Part shown: in pieces, positions 51,881-61,711 of the stretch
Layout of the letters: every line of letters starts with the position of its first letter
How positions within the stretch are numbered: the first letter of the stretch is position 1
NCBI RefSeq assembly: GCF_038738535.1
Contig: NZ_CP046128.1
Location: forward strand, 1,736,001 to 1,800,000
Direction of reading: 5' to 3'
DNA: 64,000 bases
From: Bacillus pumilus
GTDB lineage: Bacteria > Bacillota > Bacilli > Bacillales > Bacillaceae
The notes under the pieces: generated by a model
Databases searched by the model: none
The model's input: only the letters and a program-made list of their open reading frames with translations
What the model was told of the DNA's origin: nothing
Program-made: the position numbers and the translations under genes

Positions 51881-54292
51881 TTATACAGAAGCCGTCGCTT
51901 TTTGAAATAATTGTTTCGTGTCTTTTTGACTCTCGCGCAGCTCCTGCCAAGGCTCCTCATACGTTGACAGTGCGATGTCCATTCTTTGGATTAAGGCTTC
52001 TCGTTTCTCATCATCTAGGAGTACTGATTGAATATGATCTAATCCAAGTCGTTCAACCCAAGCAGAGGTTCTTTCTAGATAATTTGCCGTTTCTCTGTAA
52101 TATTGAAGGTACGCAGCTGCCACTTGCTCTACTTCTTCTGCTGTACTGACCTTCATCAATAAATCTCCAGCCCGCAAGTGTGTGCCGCCATTTCCGCCGG
52201 CGTACAATTCAAACCCTCCATCAATTCCCACAATTCCAAGGTCTTTAATGCCAGATTCTGCACAGTTTCTAGGGCAAGCAGAGACAGCCATTTTGACTTT
52301 ATGCGGTGTCGCAAGACCTTCGAATTTCTTTTCAAGTGCAATGCCAAGAGCCATCGAGTCCTGTGTGCCGAACCGGCAAAATTGTTCTCCAACACAAGTT
52401 TTGACCGTTCTTAAAGATTTTCCGTATGCATAACCAGATGGCATATCCAGGTCTGCCCATACTTTAGGTAAATCTTCTTTTTTGACACCTAGAAGGTCGA
52501 TACGCTGGCCGCCAGTCATTTTCACAAGCGGTATTTCATATTTGTCGACGACATCAGCTATTTTTCTCAGGTCATTTGCATTTGTCACGCCGCCGTACAT
52601 CCGCGGAACAACCGAATATGTGCCATCTTTTTGAATATTGGCATGCATGCGTTCATTCACAAATCGTGAGCTCTTTTCATCTTTGTACTCAAGAGGTTGA
52701 AGCATGCCTAAATAATAATTCAGGGCAGGTCGGCATTTTGAACAGCCTTCCTCTGTCTCCCAGTCAAGTACGTTCATCACTTCTTTGACATGCTGCAGGC
52801 CCTTCTCTTTGATTTCATGAATGACTTCATCTCGTGAAAGAGTGGTGCAGGCGCAGATGGTTTCTTTTTGGGCTGTTCGGTTCGCATCATCGCCCAACGT
52901 GTGCCAAAGAATCTCTTCGACAACGGGCTTGCAGCCTCCACATGATCGTGAGGCACTTGTACATTGCTTCACTTCCTGAATCGTTGTTAAGCCTTCTTTT
53001 TGAATGGCTTCCACAATCTGACCCTTTGAGACACCATTACAGCCGCAAACGATATGGTCATTTGCCATGCTTTCAATCGTGCTTTCTTGCTCCGGATCAT
53101 TCGAGGTTAAGACAGATACCTTCTCCATATCCGACATATCTACCCCTTCTCTAATATACGAGAATAGACGAGGTCCATCGCTTGTTTCTCCAAACATGAC
53201 GGCACCTACTAATCGGTTTTGCTGGAAGACTAGTTTTTGATAGATGCCTTTTTGTTCGTCAAAGATTTTGATCGCTTTTTTCTCATCGTTTTCTATAAAG
53301 TCACCAGCTGAAAACACGTCAACCCCCGATACTTTCAGTTGCGTTGACAGAACAGAGCCTTCATATGGCACAGGATTCATGTCACATACATGCCCAGCAA
53401 GCACATTCGCTTGATCGTATAAAGGAGCGACAAGCCCGTACGTTTGTCCTCTGTGTTCTACACATTCTCCGACGGCATAAATGCCTGGGACACTCGTTTC
53501 CATGAAATCATTGACAATAATACCTCGGTTCACTTCAAGGCCGCTTATCTCTGCAAGCATTTTACTTGGTTTAATTCCTACAGCCATGACGACTAGGTCT
53601 GTCTCAAGTGTCGTGCCATCTGAAAATGATAACCCTTCAACTCTTGTATCTCCTAAAATCTCATTTGTCTGTTTTCCTAACAGGAAGTTCATGCCCTGTT
53701 CTTCTAATGCTTTTTGTAGAAGCTGACCTGCAATAGGGTCTAGCTGGCGTTCCATTAAATGAGAGCTGAGGTGAATGACATTCACTTCCATGCCTAAGTT
53801 GAGTAGGCCGCGTGCTGCTTCCAGTCCAAGAAGGCCGCCTCCAATGACTGCTGCTTTTTTGTACCTGCTAGAGGCATTGACCATTTCCTCTGTGTCTTGC
53901 AATGTACGAAAGGCCGTCACGCCTTTTTTATCACTCCCTGGAATCGGCAGGATAAACGGAAGTGACCCTGTTGCTAAAATCAATCGGTCATAATGCACGG
54001 TCCGTCCTTGATCACTGGTGACTGTTTGATTATCTGTATCGATCTTCACAATGGTCTCATTTGTAAACAACTGAATATCATGCTCCTGATACCAATTCCA
54101 ATCGTTTAGTGTAATATCTTCAACCTTCGTATCTCCTTGAAGCACCTTCGATAAAAGAATCCGGTTATAGTTAGGATGCGGTTCACTTCCAAATACCGTC
54201 ATGTCGAATCGTTCGCTGTCTGCTTTTAAAATGTTTTCGAGGCTTCGAATGCCAGCCATACCGTTCCCCACTAATACGAGTTTTTCTTTCAC
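51881..54292 (-). CDS. nasD: Assimilatory nitrite reductase [NAD(P)H] large subunit
   Basis: An 803-residue flavo-siroheme enzyme that reduces nitrite to ammonium. It has an N-terminal FAD/NAD domain (LVLVGNGMAGIRSLE; AAVIGGGLLGLEAARGL), then BFD-like [2Fe-2S] domains (VCGCNGVSKGQI; CTSASRSCGGCKPVVEE). The C-terminal nitrite/sulfite reductase domain has cluster ligands in TCVGEQFCRFG (C-x5-C) and SACPRNCAESG (C-x3-C). It is followed by nasE. A near-consensus TnrA box lies 68-84 bases upstream, so nasDE probably has its own promoter besides read-through from nasBC. Confidence 0.95.
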   Translation of the reverse strand: MKEKLVLVGNGMAGIRSLENILKADSERFDMTVFGSEPHPNYNRILLSKVLQGDTKVEDITLNDWNWYQEHDIQLFTNETIVKIDTDNQTVTSDQGRTVHYDRLILATGSLPFILPIPGSDKKGVTAFRTLQDTEEMVNASSRYKKAAVIGGGLLGLEAARGLLNLGMEVNVIHLSSHLMERQLDPIAGQLLQKALEEQGMNFLLGKQTNEILGDTRVEGLSFSDGTTLETDLVVMAVGIKPSKMLAEISGLEVNRGIIVNDFMETSVPGIYAVGECVEHRGQTYGLVAPLYDQANVLAGHVCDMNPVPYEGSVLSTQLKVSGVDVFSAGDFIENDEKKAIKIFDEQKGIYQKLVFQQNRLVGAVMFGETSDGPRLFSYIREGVDMSDMEKVSVLTSNDPEQESTIESMANDHIVCGCNGVSKGQIVEAIQKEGLTTIQEVKQCTSASRSCGGCKPVVEEILWHTLGDDANRTAQKETICACTTLSRDEVIHEIKEKGLQHVKEVMNVLDWETEEGCSKCRPALNYYLGMLQPLEYKDEKSSRFVNERMHANIQKDGTYSVVPRMYGGVTNANDLRKIADVVDKYEIPLVKMTGGQRIDLLGVKKEDLPKVWADLDMPSGYAYGKSLRTVKTCVGEQFCRFGTQDSMALGIALEKKFEGLATPHKVKMAVSACPRNCAESGIKDLGIVGIDGGFELYAGGNGGTHLRAGDLLMKVSTAEEVEQVAAAYLQYYRETANYLERTSAWVERLGLDHIQSVLLDDEKREALIQRMDIALSTYEEPWQELRESQKDTKQLFQKATASV

Positions 54293-54359
54293 GATAAAAC
54301 ACCCCTCATGTGATCATTTTTTAGAAAGTACCATCATCTAAACATAGATGGAAAATACA

Positions 54360-54376
54360 TGTTATGATTTCTCACA
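54360..54376 (-). promoter_or_regulatory. TnrA box upstream of nasD
   Basis: TGTGAGAAATCATAACA on the minus strand matches the TnrA/GlnR consensus TGTNANAWWWTMTNACA at all but one position. It lies in the 90-base nasC-nasD gap. A weak -10 (TACTTT, 54324-54329) would place the box centre about 50 bases before the start of transcription, the usual activating distance. Confidence 0.65.
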
Positions 54377-54382
54377 TATTTT

Positions 54383-56521
54383 TTAATTCACATAGGCTGA
54401 CAGCTGTACAGGACAATATTTAAAGCCTGGCATTTTACTGTGCGGATCTAGTTGTTCACTAATTAATTGATTAATGGATTGATGTTTACTCCAGTGAAAT
54501 GGAACAAACACGGTATCTTTTCGAATGGTGTCTGATATGCGGCATCTCATGATGACACTTCCTCTTTTTGACTGGATGGTCACAAGCTCCCCGTGCTGAA
54601 GTCCATACGTTTTTGCTGTGTCAGGATGAAGCTCTGCATAAGATTCAAACTGCCGGGCAACAAGAGAGGTACTTTTTCTTGTTTGAACGCCCGTTTGGTA
54701 GTGAGCCATCACTCTGCCCGTCGTTAAATAAAGAGGATATTCTTGACTGACTGGTTCCTTTGCCACATTTTTTCCGTGTGTGACGACGGCAAACTTTGCT
54801 AAACTGTCAGAATGTGAGAATGCATGTTCAAATAATCTTTCGGTTCCTGGGTCTTCTAGATGCGTACAAGGCCATAATATGCCTTGCTCCTTCCTCAGTC
54901 TTTCATAGGTCATGCCTGAGTAATCCGCTTTTGCGCCTTTCGTTGCGGCTCTTAATTCTTCAAAAATCTCTTCTGCGGATGAAAAGGAGAAATAGCCGCT
55001 TTTGCCTAATACAGCTGCTATATCACAAATGATTTGCCAATCGTGTTTTCTTTGATGCTTAAGTGGATAGGTTGCTTCTCTAAGCGTAACGCGCCCCTCT
55101 ACATTTGTCACCGTACCTTCATCCTCTAAATATGACGAAGTAGGTAAAATTACATCTGCCAGCGCAGCTGTCTCAGACATAAATAAATCAACAGCTACAA
55201 AAAAGGACAATTTCTTGATGGCTTGTTGAATAAAGCGCGCGTGCGGGCCTGACTGAACGGGGTTTGAGCACATTAAAAAGAGCGCTTTTATTTCTCCTTC
55301 CTGCATTTTTTCAAACATCTCAAAAGCAGACACGCCTTTTCCAGGGAGTTCTTTTTCATCAATGTTCCATATGTCAGCTATTTCTTTTCTGTGAGCAGAA
55401 TTTGTGATATCTCGATACCCTGGAAGCTGATCTGCTTTTTGTCCATGCTCTCTTGCCCCCTGGCCATTTCCTTGCCCGGTTATTGCGCCATAGCCGCACC
55501 CAACGCGGCCGATCTTCCCAGTAACAAGCAGAATATTCAGGAAATTTCGTACAGATGCTGTCCCGTCTATTTGCTGCTCAATGCCTCTTGCTGTGAAAAT
55601 CATGCCTGTCTTTTCTTGTGCGAATTTCCTTGCTATTTTCTGCAGAACTTCAATCGTCACACCGGTTTGCTCAGCAATGTTTGAGAGGGACATGCGCGAG
55701 ACGTGCTCCTTTAATTCTTGGAACCCTGACGTTCGAAGACGAATAAATGATTCATCTATTAAATGTTCATGAAGCATAATGTGCAAGATGCCGTTTGCCA
55801 GTGCAGCATCTGATCCTGGTTTCAGGCTGACATGTACATCGGCTAATTGGGCTGTCTGTGTTTTGCGCGGATCGATGACGATGAGAAATGCACCGTTTTT
55901 TTTCGCCTCTTCGACGTACGGCATGAAGGTTGGCTGACATTCTGCTATATTCGTTCCAACCAATATCAATACCCGTGTATGCTTGATGTCACTGAGAGGA
56001 AACGTAAGACCCCGGTCAAGTCCGAATGTTTGATTCGCCGCAGTTGCTGCTGACGACATACAAAGTCTCCCGTTGTAATCGATGTATTTCGTTTTCAGCG
56101 CCACTCTCGCAAACTTTCCCAGTAAGTACGCCTCCTCATTTGTAATAGATGCGCTTCCGTACACACTGATGGCATCATGCCCGTGTGCCATCTGAAGGGA
56201 TTCCATGTTTGTTTTGATTTCATTAAGTGCCTCCTGCCATGACGCTTTTACAAATTGCCCGTTTCTTTTGATGAGCGGGTGATTCAAACGTTCTTTGTGC
56301 AGTGCGTGCTGGTGTGCATGCTGCCCTTTCATACAAAGTCTCCCGTGCGTAGTTGGATTGTGTACGCCAATCGTTTGATATCTGGTTCGTCCTTCCACAT
56401 GCTGCTCTACTAGCTGCATTTTGCACTGCATACTGCAAAATGGACATTGGGATTGATACACTCGCTTTCGTTCTTCCTGCTCTGATATTTGCTGGGCATA
56501 TCGTAAAAAAGACTGACTCAT
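54383..56521 (-). CDS. nasC: Assimilatory nitrate reductase catalytic subunit
   Basis: A 712-residue molybdopterin oxidoreductase that reduces nitrate to nitrite in the cytoplasm. The N-terminal [4Fe-4S] ligands are Cys26, Cys29, Cys33 (CPFCSMQC) and Cys63 (GRLCMKG). The molybdenum cofactor domain follows (YGSASITNEEAYLLGKFAR; CSNPVQSGPHARFIQ), with the C-terminal dinucleotide-binding domain (YLTTGRVMAHYQTG). Its ATG overlaps the nasB stop by four bases, and it receives electrons from NasB. There is no Tat signal, as expected for an assimilatory enzyme. Confidence 0.94.
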   Translation of the reverse strand: MSQSFLRYAQQISEQEERKRVYQSQCPFCSMQCKMQLVEQHVEGRTRYQTIGVHNPTTHGRLCMKGQHAHQHALHKERLNHPLIKRNGQFVKASWQEALNEIKTNMESLQMAHGHDAISVYGSASITNEEAYLLGKFARVALKTKYIDYNGRLCMSSAATAANQTFGLDRGLTFPLSDIKHTRVLILVGTNIAECQPTFMPYVEEAKKNGAFLIVIDPRKTQTAQLADVHVSLKPGSDAALANGILHIMLHEHLIDESFIRLRTSGFQELKEHVSRMSLSNIAEQTGVTIEVLQKIARKFAQEKTGMIFTARGIEQQIDGTASVRNFLNILLVTGKIGRVGCGYGAITGQGNGQGAREHGQKADQLPGYRDITNSAHRKEIADIWNIDEKELPGKGVSAFEMFEKMQEGEIKALFLMCSNPVQSGPHARFIQQAIKKLSFFVAVDLFMSETAALADVILPTSSYLEDEGTVTNVEGRVTLREATYPLKHQRKHDWQIICDIAAVLGKSGYFSFSSAEEIFEELRAATKGAKADYSGMTYERLRKEQGILWPCTHLEDPGTERLFEHAFSHSDSLAKFAVVTHGKNVAKEPVSQEYPLYLTTGRVMAHYQTGVQTRKSTSLVARQFESYAELHPDTAKTYGLQHGELVTIQSKRGSVIMRCRISDTIRKDTVFVPFHWSKHQSINQLISEQLDPHSKMPGFKYCPVQLSAYVN

Positions 56522-58776
56522 ACCTTCACATCCTTTTGTCTGCTTTGGTCAAATTGTTCACAGAGCTCTTTTCTTCTTTCCTCATCAAGCAATTTTTCTC
56601 GAATAGAAATAAGTCCATATCGGAGAAGCCAATCGCCGATGGATTCTTGAAAGTATGCACTTTTTCTATAATCTTCAAGCAGCGCTTTTAAAAAAGGGAT
56701 CAGCTCACTTGATTGAGGCAAAGTGTAAAAAAGCTGGCCGGCCTTCGGCTGACATACGTCACCTCCTATATAAATGTTCCATTCCCCCAGCTGTCTCTTC
56801 ATGCAAATGTCATATATTGGAGCTAGTTTACACGTGCAGGAAGAGCCGGCGACATGAATAGAGGTGACGGCTGGTAAAAGTGTGTCTTCTACTTGTCTTT
56901 CAAACTCCATTACTAGTGCTGTGACAGCTGGATCGTGACTACAATCACATGTAAGGACATGAGATAGTCTTCTTTTCTCTTTCGCCATGATGGGCCAATG
57001 TTTTTTGACGATCTGTGCCGCCTGTTTTGACACGCCGATGAGCCGTATTCGCTTATGCTCTGTCAGCTCTGCCTGATCAATCAGTTTTTGTTCTAACAAA
57101 GACGTCATGATTTTCAGGAAATCCAGTTCAAGACGCCCTCCGTATAGCTGAGGCAGCATGTCTTCTTGATCAGCATCGCTGATTTTTTCAATCGGTGATT
57201 GAAATTGCTCGAGATAGTATGGAATGGCAGACCTGCAGTTGCTGCAGCCGTTCTCTGTTTTCCAATGAAAATGTCTTCTGATTTCCTCCACATTCAGCAG
57301 CAGTTGCTTTTTGATAAACGAAAAAATGGTCTGCTTATCAGCTTCTGTACATGAACAAAAAGAGGCCGGCTCATCTATTTGTTCATGTGATGATAACTGA
57401 CAGCAGGCACGGACGAGCTCTTGACAGCCGCCGCAGCCGGTTGCTGCTCCTGTTTGTTTTTGAACCTCTTCTAAGCTTGTCAGCTGATGGACGGATATGG
57501 TGTTCAAAATCGTCCGTTTTGTAACGCTTTGACATTGGCAGACGAGATCGTCCATTTTTAATGAATCTAGAGGAGATGGCTGCTCCTCATGAAGAGCTTT
57601 CATGACGACACTTTTATCACGCCCCACTTTCACATCTTGCAAAAGCTGATCGGCTTTCTCCAGTTCTCCAACTAATAAAAAACCTGTTAGTGCCTCGCGT
57701 TCAAAGACGAATTTTTTATAGACTTCTTGCTCTTCATCTAAATATGTCACCACTGACGTATACGGAGAATGGTGTTCAATACATCCCGCAGAATAGATAG
57801 GCATGTCAGGTACTTTTAATTTTGTTGAGTAAATGGGATGAGGTACAGATGTAATTTGCTCGCCTAATAGATGATTGGCAAGTGCATTTGCTTGTTCATA
57901 AATGGGCTGAACAAGGCCATGCACCATTCCTTTATGCTCTGCACATTCCCCAATGGCATAAATATCTTGGACATTTGTTTGCATCATATCATTGACGACA
58001 ATGGCTTTTCGCGTATGAATGCCGTGATTCTTTGCAAGCTGTATGTTTGGACGGATACCTGTTGTGAAGACAACAAGATCAGCATCCACGATGTCGCCAT
58101 TTTTCAATAGAACGCCTTCTACCCTCTCGTCCCCTAAGCATGCAATGGTATGGGCATTTGTTTTCACCTGAATGCCCTTGCGCGTTAATTGCTGCTGTAA
58201 TAGACTAGCAGCCGTTTCATCTAATTGGCGCTGCATGAGCCACTCGGCATGATGAATGATGGTTGTCTCAAGTCCCGCAATCTGCAGGCCAGCCGCCACC
58301 TCTACACCAAGCACACCGCCTCCGACCACTGCTGCTCGTTGATAACGCATCGCATCCGCACAAATGGCCTCATAATCATCAATTGTACGAAACGCATAAA
58401 TCCCTTTTTTGGATACGCCCTGAATAGGAAGAAAATACGGCAATGATCCTGTTGCGATGACGAGCTTGTCATAGGAAATTTCCCGGCGCGCATCTGTCAT
58501 GATACACTTCTTGTTTGTATCGATATGGACGACTGTTTCTCCTTTGTACATGATGATGTCATGCGCGGTGTACCATTCTTTTTCCTTGAGTTCAATTTGA
58601 GATAATGAGTCGCTTTTTTGTAAAATCGATGAAAGTTTTATTCGATTGTAGGCAGGGTGCTTCTCTTTTCCAATGACTGTTATGGCATAGTGTTCTGGCT
58701 GTTTTTGAACCATCTGTTCGATACATTTCATACTCGCCATGCCGTTTCCGATAAACACGAGTTTGCGTTTTGCCAT
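56518..58776 (-). CDS. nasB: Assimilatory nitrate reductase electron transfer subunit
   Basis: A 752-residue FAD/NADH-dependent protein that feeds electrons to NasC. The N-terminus resembles NasD (LVFIGNGMASMKCIE; AAVVGGGVLGVEVAAGL). Two BFD-like cysteine modules follow (VCQCQSVTKRTI; GAATGCGGCQELV, then ENGCSNCRSAIPYYLE). The C-terminal 170 residues resemble half of a nitrite/sulfite reductase domain with a degenerate cysteine pattern (AGSSCTCKLAPI). It is first in the nasBC(DE) operon and divergent from nasA. B. subtilis NasB has a similar length and layout. Confidence 0.92.
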   Translation of the reverse strand: MAKRKLVFIGNGMASMKCIEQMVQKQPEHYAITVIGKEKHPAYNRIKLSSILQKSDSLSQIELKEKEWYTAHDIIMYKGETVVHIDTNKKCIMTDARREISYDKLVIATGSLPYFLPIQGVSKKGIYAFRTIDDYEAICADAMRYQRAAVVGGGVLGVEVAAGLQIAGLETTIIHHAEWLMQRQLDETAASLLQQQLTRKGIQVKTNAHTIACLGDERVEGVLLKNGDIVDADLVVFTTGIRPNIQLAKNHGIHTRKAIVVNDMMQTNVQDIYAIGECAEHKGMVHGLVQPIYEQANALANHLLGEQITSVPHPIYSTKLKVPDMPIYSAGCIEHHSPYTSVVTYLDEEQEVYKKFVFEREALTGFLLVGELEKADQLLQDVKVGRDKSVVMKALHEEQPSPLDSLKMDDLVCQCQSVTKRTILNTISVHQLTSLEEVQKQTGAATGCGGCQELVRACCQLSSHEQIDEPASFCSCTEADKQTIFSFIKKQLLLNVEEIRRHFHWKTENGCSNCRSAIPYYLEQFQSPIEKISDADQEDMLPQLYGGRLELDFLKIMTSLLEQKLIDQAELTEHKRIRLIGVSKQAAQIVKKHWPIMAKEKRRLSHVLTCDCSHDPAVTALVMEFERQVEDTLLPAVTSIHVAGSSCTCKLAPIYDICMKRQLGEWNIYIGGDVCQPKAGQLFYTLPQSSELIPFLKALLEDYRKSAYFQESIGDWLLRYGLISIREKLLDEERRKELCEQFDQSRQKDVKV

Positions 58777-58824
58777 ATGAAATCAACCTCTCTAAGCTTC
58801 TTGCCCAACACATTGTATGGATAG

Positions 58825-58911
58825 ATTATGGCACATGCCTGTAAAAAAGTGTGTAATCATGTCAATTTTTCTAACATGATACTTTTATTACTTGGGATAA
58901 CTCGCTATCTT
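58825..58911. promoter_or_regulatory. Divergent nasB/nasA promoters sharing one TnrA box
   Basis: TGTCAATTTTTCTAACA at 58860-58876 matches the TnrA consensus at all but one position. Candidate -10 boxes lie symmetrically on both sides: CATAAT on the minus strand (58830-58825, toward nasB) and TATCTT on the plus strand (58906-58911, toward nasA). Both put the box centre about 50 bases before the start of transcription. This matches the shared TnrA site known between nasA and nasB in B. subtilis. Confidence 0.75.
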
Positions 58912-58945
58912 TAAGTCAGAAAATTCAAAATAGAGGAGGCATTTT

Positions 58946-60148
58946 ATGAAACTCTCAGAGTTAAAATCAAGTGGTCACCCTAAGACATTGCTAAGTTCCT
59001 TTTTATATTTCGATGTGAGCTTTATGATCTGGGTCTTATTAGGGGCACTGGGTGCTTTTATTGCGCAAGACTTTGCTTTATCGACCGCAGAGAAAGGCAT
59101 GATTGTTGCCATTCCGATTTTATCTGGTTCTTTTTTTCGGATTGTACTTGGCTTATTCACTGATCGTATAGGACCTAAGAAGACAGCGGTAATTGGCATG
59201 CTTTTCACCACCATCCCGCTCATCTGGGGGTTCATCGCTGGTACAACCCTTTCCGAGCTCGTGCTGATTGGTATTTTGTTAGGAGTAGCAGGAGCAAGCT
59301 TTGCTGTTGCTTTGCCAATGGCAAGCCGCTGGTATCCTCCTCATTTACAAGGCGTGGCCATGGGGATTGCAGGTGCCGGTAACAGCGGAACACTGATCTC
59401 CACACTATTTGGTCCACGTCTTGCCGAGATTTATGGATGGCATGCAGTCATGGGGCTCGCCCTGATTCCGTTAAGTCTTGTCTTTTTGTTTTTTATTTTC
59501 ACAGCAAAAGATGCACCAAATCAGCCCGCTCCAAAGCCGCTACGGTCGTATTTTTCAGTATTTCAGGTGAAATCGACATGGTTTTTCTGCCTGCTTTATG
59601 CGATTACATTCGGAGGATTTGTCGGGCTTTCCAGTTTTCTCAGTATTTTCTTTGTGGATCAATATGGTATCTCGAAAATTCATGCAGGTGATTTTGTGAC
59701 TCTTTGTGTGGCGGCGGGCAGCTTCTTTCGCCCCATCGGTGGTCTCATTGCGGATAAAATAGGTGGAATGAAAGTACTGCTTGGATTATTCGCAGTCATC
59801 GGCATCTGCTTAGGAGGGGTGAGCAGTCTTCCAGCTTTACCTTTGGTCATTACCCTTTTATTTACCGGGATGATGTGTCTCGGGATGGGGAATGGCGCAG
59901 TTTTTCAGCTGGTGCCTCAAGTATTTCATAAAGAAATTGGGATCGTGACCGGAATTGTTGGTGCTGCTGGGGGCATTGGCGGCTTCTTTTTACCTAATAT
60001 TCTGGGCAGTTTAAAAGAAGTGACGGGCTCATATATGTTTGGCTTTTTGACCATTTCTCTTTTTGTTCTAGTTGTCTTTATTTGTTTAGTCATATCGCAG
60101 CTTAAACGCAAAAAAGTCATCATCAACCACACCATTTCTGAATCATAA
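58946..60148 (+). CDS. nasA: Nitrate transporter (NarK/NasA family MFS)
   Basis: A 400-residue major facilitator protein with twelve hydrophobic helices, of the nitrate/nitrite porter family. Family signatures are visible as [22 protein letters not shown] in the fifth helix region and [16 protein letters not shown] in the second half. It imports nitrate for the divergent reductase operon. GAGGAGG precedes the ATG at 58946. Its promoter carries the shared TnrA box, so it should be induced under nitrogen limitation. Confidence 0.92.
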   Translation: MKLSELKSSGHPKTLLSSFLYFDVSFMIWVLLGALGAFIAQDFALSTAEKGMIVAIPILSGSFFRIVLGLFTDRIGPKKTAVIGMLFTTIPLIWGFIAGTTLSELVLIGILLGVAGASFAVALPMASRWYPPHLQGVAMGIAGAGNSGTLISTLFGPRLAEIYGWHAVMGLALIPLSLVFLFFIFTAKDAPNQPAPKPLRSYFSVFQVKSTWFFCLLYAITFGGFVGLSSFLSIFFVDQYGISKIHAGDFVTLCVAAGSFFRPIGGLIADKIGGMKVLLGLFAVIGICLGGVSSLPALPLVITLLFTGMMCLGMGNGAVFQLVPQVFHKEIGIVTGIVGAAGGIGGFFLPNILGSLKEVTGSYMFGFLTISLFVLVVFICLVISQLKRKKVIINHTISES

Positions 60149-60180
60149 AAAGCCATGACCACTCTTTGGCCATGGCTTTT
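60147..60180 (+). terminator. Terminator of nasA
   Basis: The stem AAAAGCCATG / CATGGCTTTT, extended by further pairs around a short loop and followed by CTTT, comes directly after the stop codon. The T run is modest. Confidence 0.75.
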
Positions 60181-60210
60181 CTTTATATGTGTAAACACCC
60201 TTTGTATGAC

Positions 60211-61695
60211 CTATTTTGGCAGAACCGAACTCCCCATTAAATAACGGTCTACCTCGTGCGCCACTTGTCTGCCTTCATTAATCGCCCAGACAATCAAGCT
60301 TTGCCCGCGTCTTGCATCTCCCGCTGCAAATACGCCTTCTACATTTGTTGTATACTCCCCATACTTTGCGTCAATGCGATTGTTTTTGCTGTCCACGCCA
60401 AAGTGTTTCACGAGTGGCTGTTCAGTTCCCTCAAAACCAATTGCAATAAAGACTAGCTGAGCAGGCCATACCTTTTCTGTCCCTGGAATCTCATGAAATT
60501 CAAACTTCCCCTGTTCGTTTTTCACCTTTTCCATTTGAATGGTATGAAGCTCTTTTAATTTCCCATTTTTGTCTGCCACAATTTTTGTGGTTTGAATGGA
60601 ATATTGACGCGGATCTTCTCCGAATTTTGCTTGTGCTTCTTCATAAGCATAATCCAGTGAGAAGACGTAAGGCTGTTCAGGCCACATGTTATCCCCTACA
60701 CGTGTATCCGGAAGTTTTGGGTGCTTCCCGAACTGAACAACACTTTTTGCTTTTTGGCGAAGTGCAGTTGCGACGCAATCCGCACCTGTATCTCCCCCGC
60801 CAATGACAATGACGTCTTTTCCTTTTGCATCAATGAAGTTTTTGTCTTTAAATCCTGAATCAAGCATGCTTTTTGTTGCGAGGGTTAAATAATCCATCGC
60901 AAGGTGAATCCCTTTAGCTTCCCGGCCTTCAATCAACAGGTCACGCTGCTTCTGTGCACCTGTACAAAGGATGACCGCATCAAACTGTTCTTTCAGTTCG
61001 TCGGCAGTGACATCCACGCCGATTTCTGTGTTCGTTACAAAATCAATGCCTTCTTGTCTCAACAGTTTGACTCTTCGCTCCACCACTTCTTTGTCCAGCT
61101 TCATGTTTGGAATGCCGTATGTCAGCAGCCCGCCAAGGCGGTCAGACCGTTCGAACACTGTTACGGCGTGGCCTGCTTGGTTTAATTGATCCGCACTTGC
61201 AAGTCCTGCTGGCCCTGAGCCGACAATGGCAATCTTCTTGCCTGTACGGCTTGAAGGAATTCTTGGTGTGATCCATCCATTTTCAAAGCCTTTATCAATG
61301 ATCGTCCGTTCGATATTTTTAATCGAAACGGCTGGATCATTGATGGCAACTGTACATGACCCTTCGCAAGGTGCTGGACATACTCTCCCAGTAAATTCTG
61401 GGAAATTATTTGTTTTTTGCAGTCTTTCGAGAGCTTCTTTCCATCTCCCGCGGTACACAAGGTCATTCCATTCTGGAATTAAATTGTAGATCGGGCAGCC
61501 TGAGACGCCGCCCCTGATCTCCATCCCAATTTGACAAAACGGTGTGCCGCAATCCATACATCTAGCGCCCTGCTTCTTCAATACGTCATCTGTATAAGGA
61601 GCGGAATATTCTTTCCAGTCATTTTGACGAGTGAGAGGGTCACGTTCATTTGGCTTTTCTCTTTTATAATCCATAAAACCTGTTGCTTTGCCCAT
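60211..61695 (-). CDS. gltB: Glutamate synthase small subunit
   Basis: A 494-residue NADPH-dependent flavo-iron-sulfur protein that supplies electrons to GltA. The N-terminal [4Fe-4S] cysteines lie in CMDCGTPFC and [12 protein letters not shown]-binding [19 protein letters not shown] and NADPH-binding [19 protein letters not shown] follow. The ATG at 61695 was chosen because GGGGAGAGG precedes it and the GltB family starts with MGKATGF; the frame stays open further upstream into gltA. It starts 16 bases after gltA. With GltA it converts 2-oxoglutarate and glutamine to two glutamates. Confidence 0.95.
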   Translation of the reverse strand: MGKATGFMDYKREKPNERDPLTRQNDWKEYSAPYTDDVLKKQGARCMDCGTPFCQIGMEIRGGVSGCPIYNLIPEWNDLVYRGRWKEALERLQKTNNFPEFTGRVCPAPCEGSCTVAINDPAVSIKNIERTIIDKGFENGWITPRIPSSRTGKKIAIVGSGPAGLASADQLNQAGHAVTVFERSDRLGGLLTYGIPNMKLDKEVVERRVKLLRQEGIDFVTNTEIGVDVTADELKEQFDAVILCTGAQKQRDLLIEGREAKGIHLAMDYLTLATKSMLDSGFKDKNFIDAKGKDVIVIGGGDTGADCVATALRQKAKSVVQFGKHPKLPDTRVGDNMWPEQPYVFSLDYAYEEAQAKFGEDPRQYSIQTTKIVADKNGKLKELHTIQMEKVKNEQGKFEFHEIPGTEKVWPAQLVFIAIGFEGTEQPLVKHFGVDSKNNRIDAKYGEYTTNVEGVFAAGDARRGQSLIVWAINEGRQVAHEVDRYLMGSSVLPK

Positions 61696-61711
61696 TGTCC
61701 TCTCCCCTTTC

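Noticed and set aside
51881..58776. NasB and NasD as a recent gene duplication
   Set aside because: They share domain order but are strongly diverged, as in other Bacillus species, so this is an ancient relationship.
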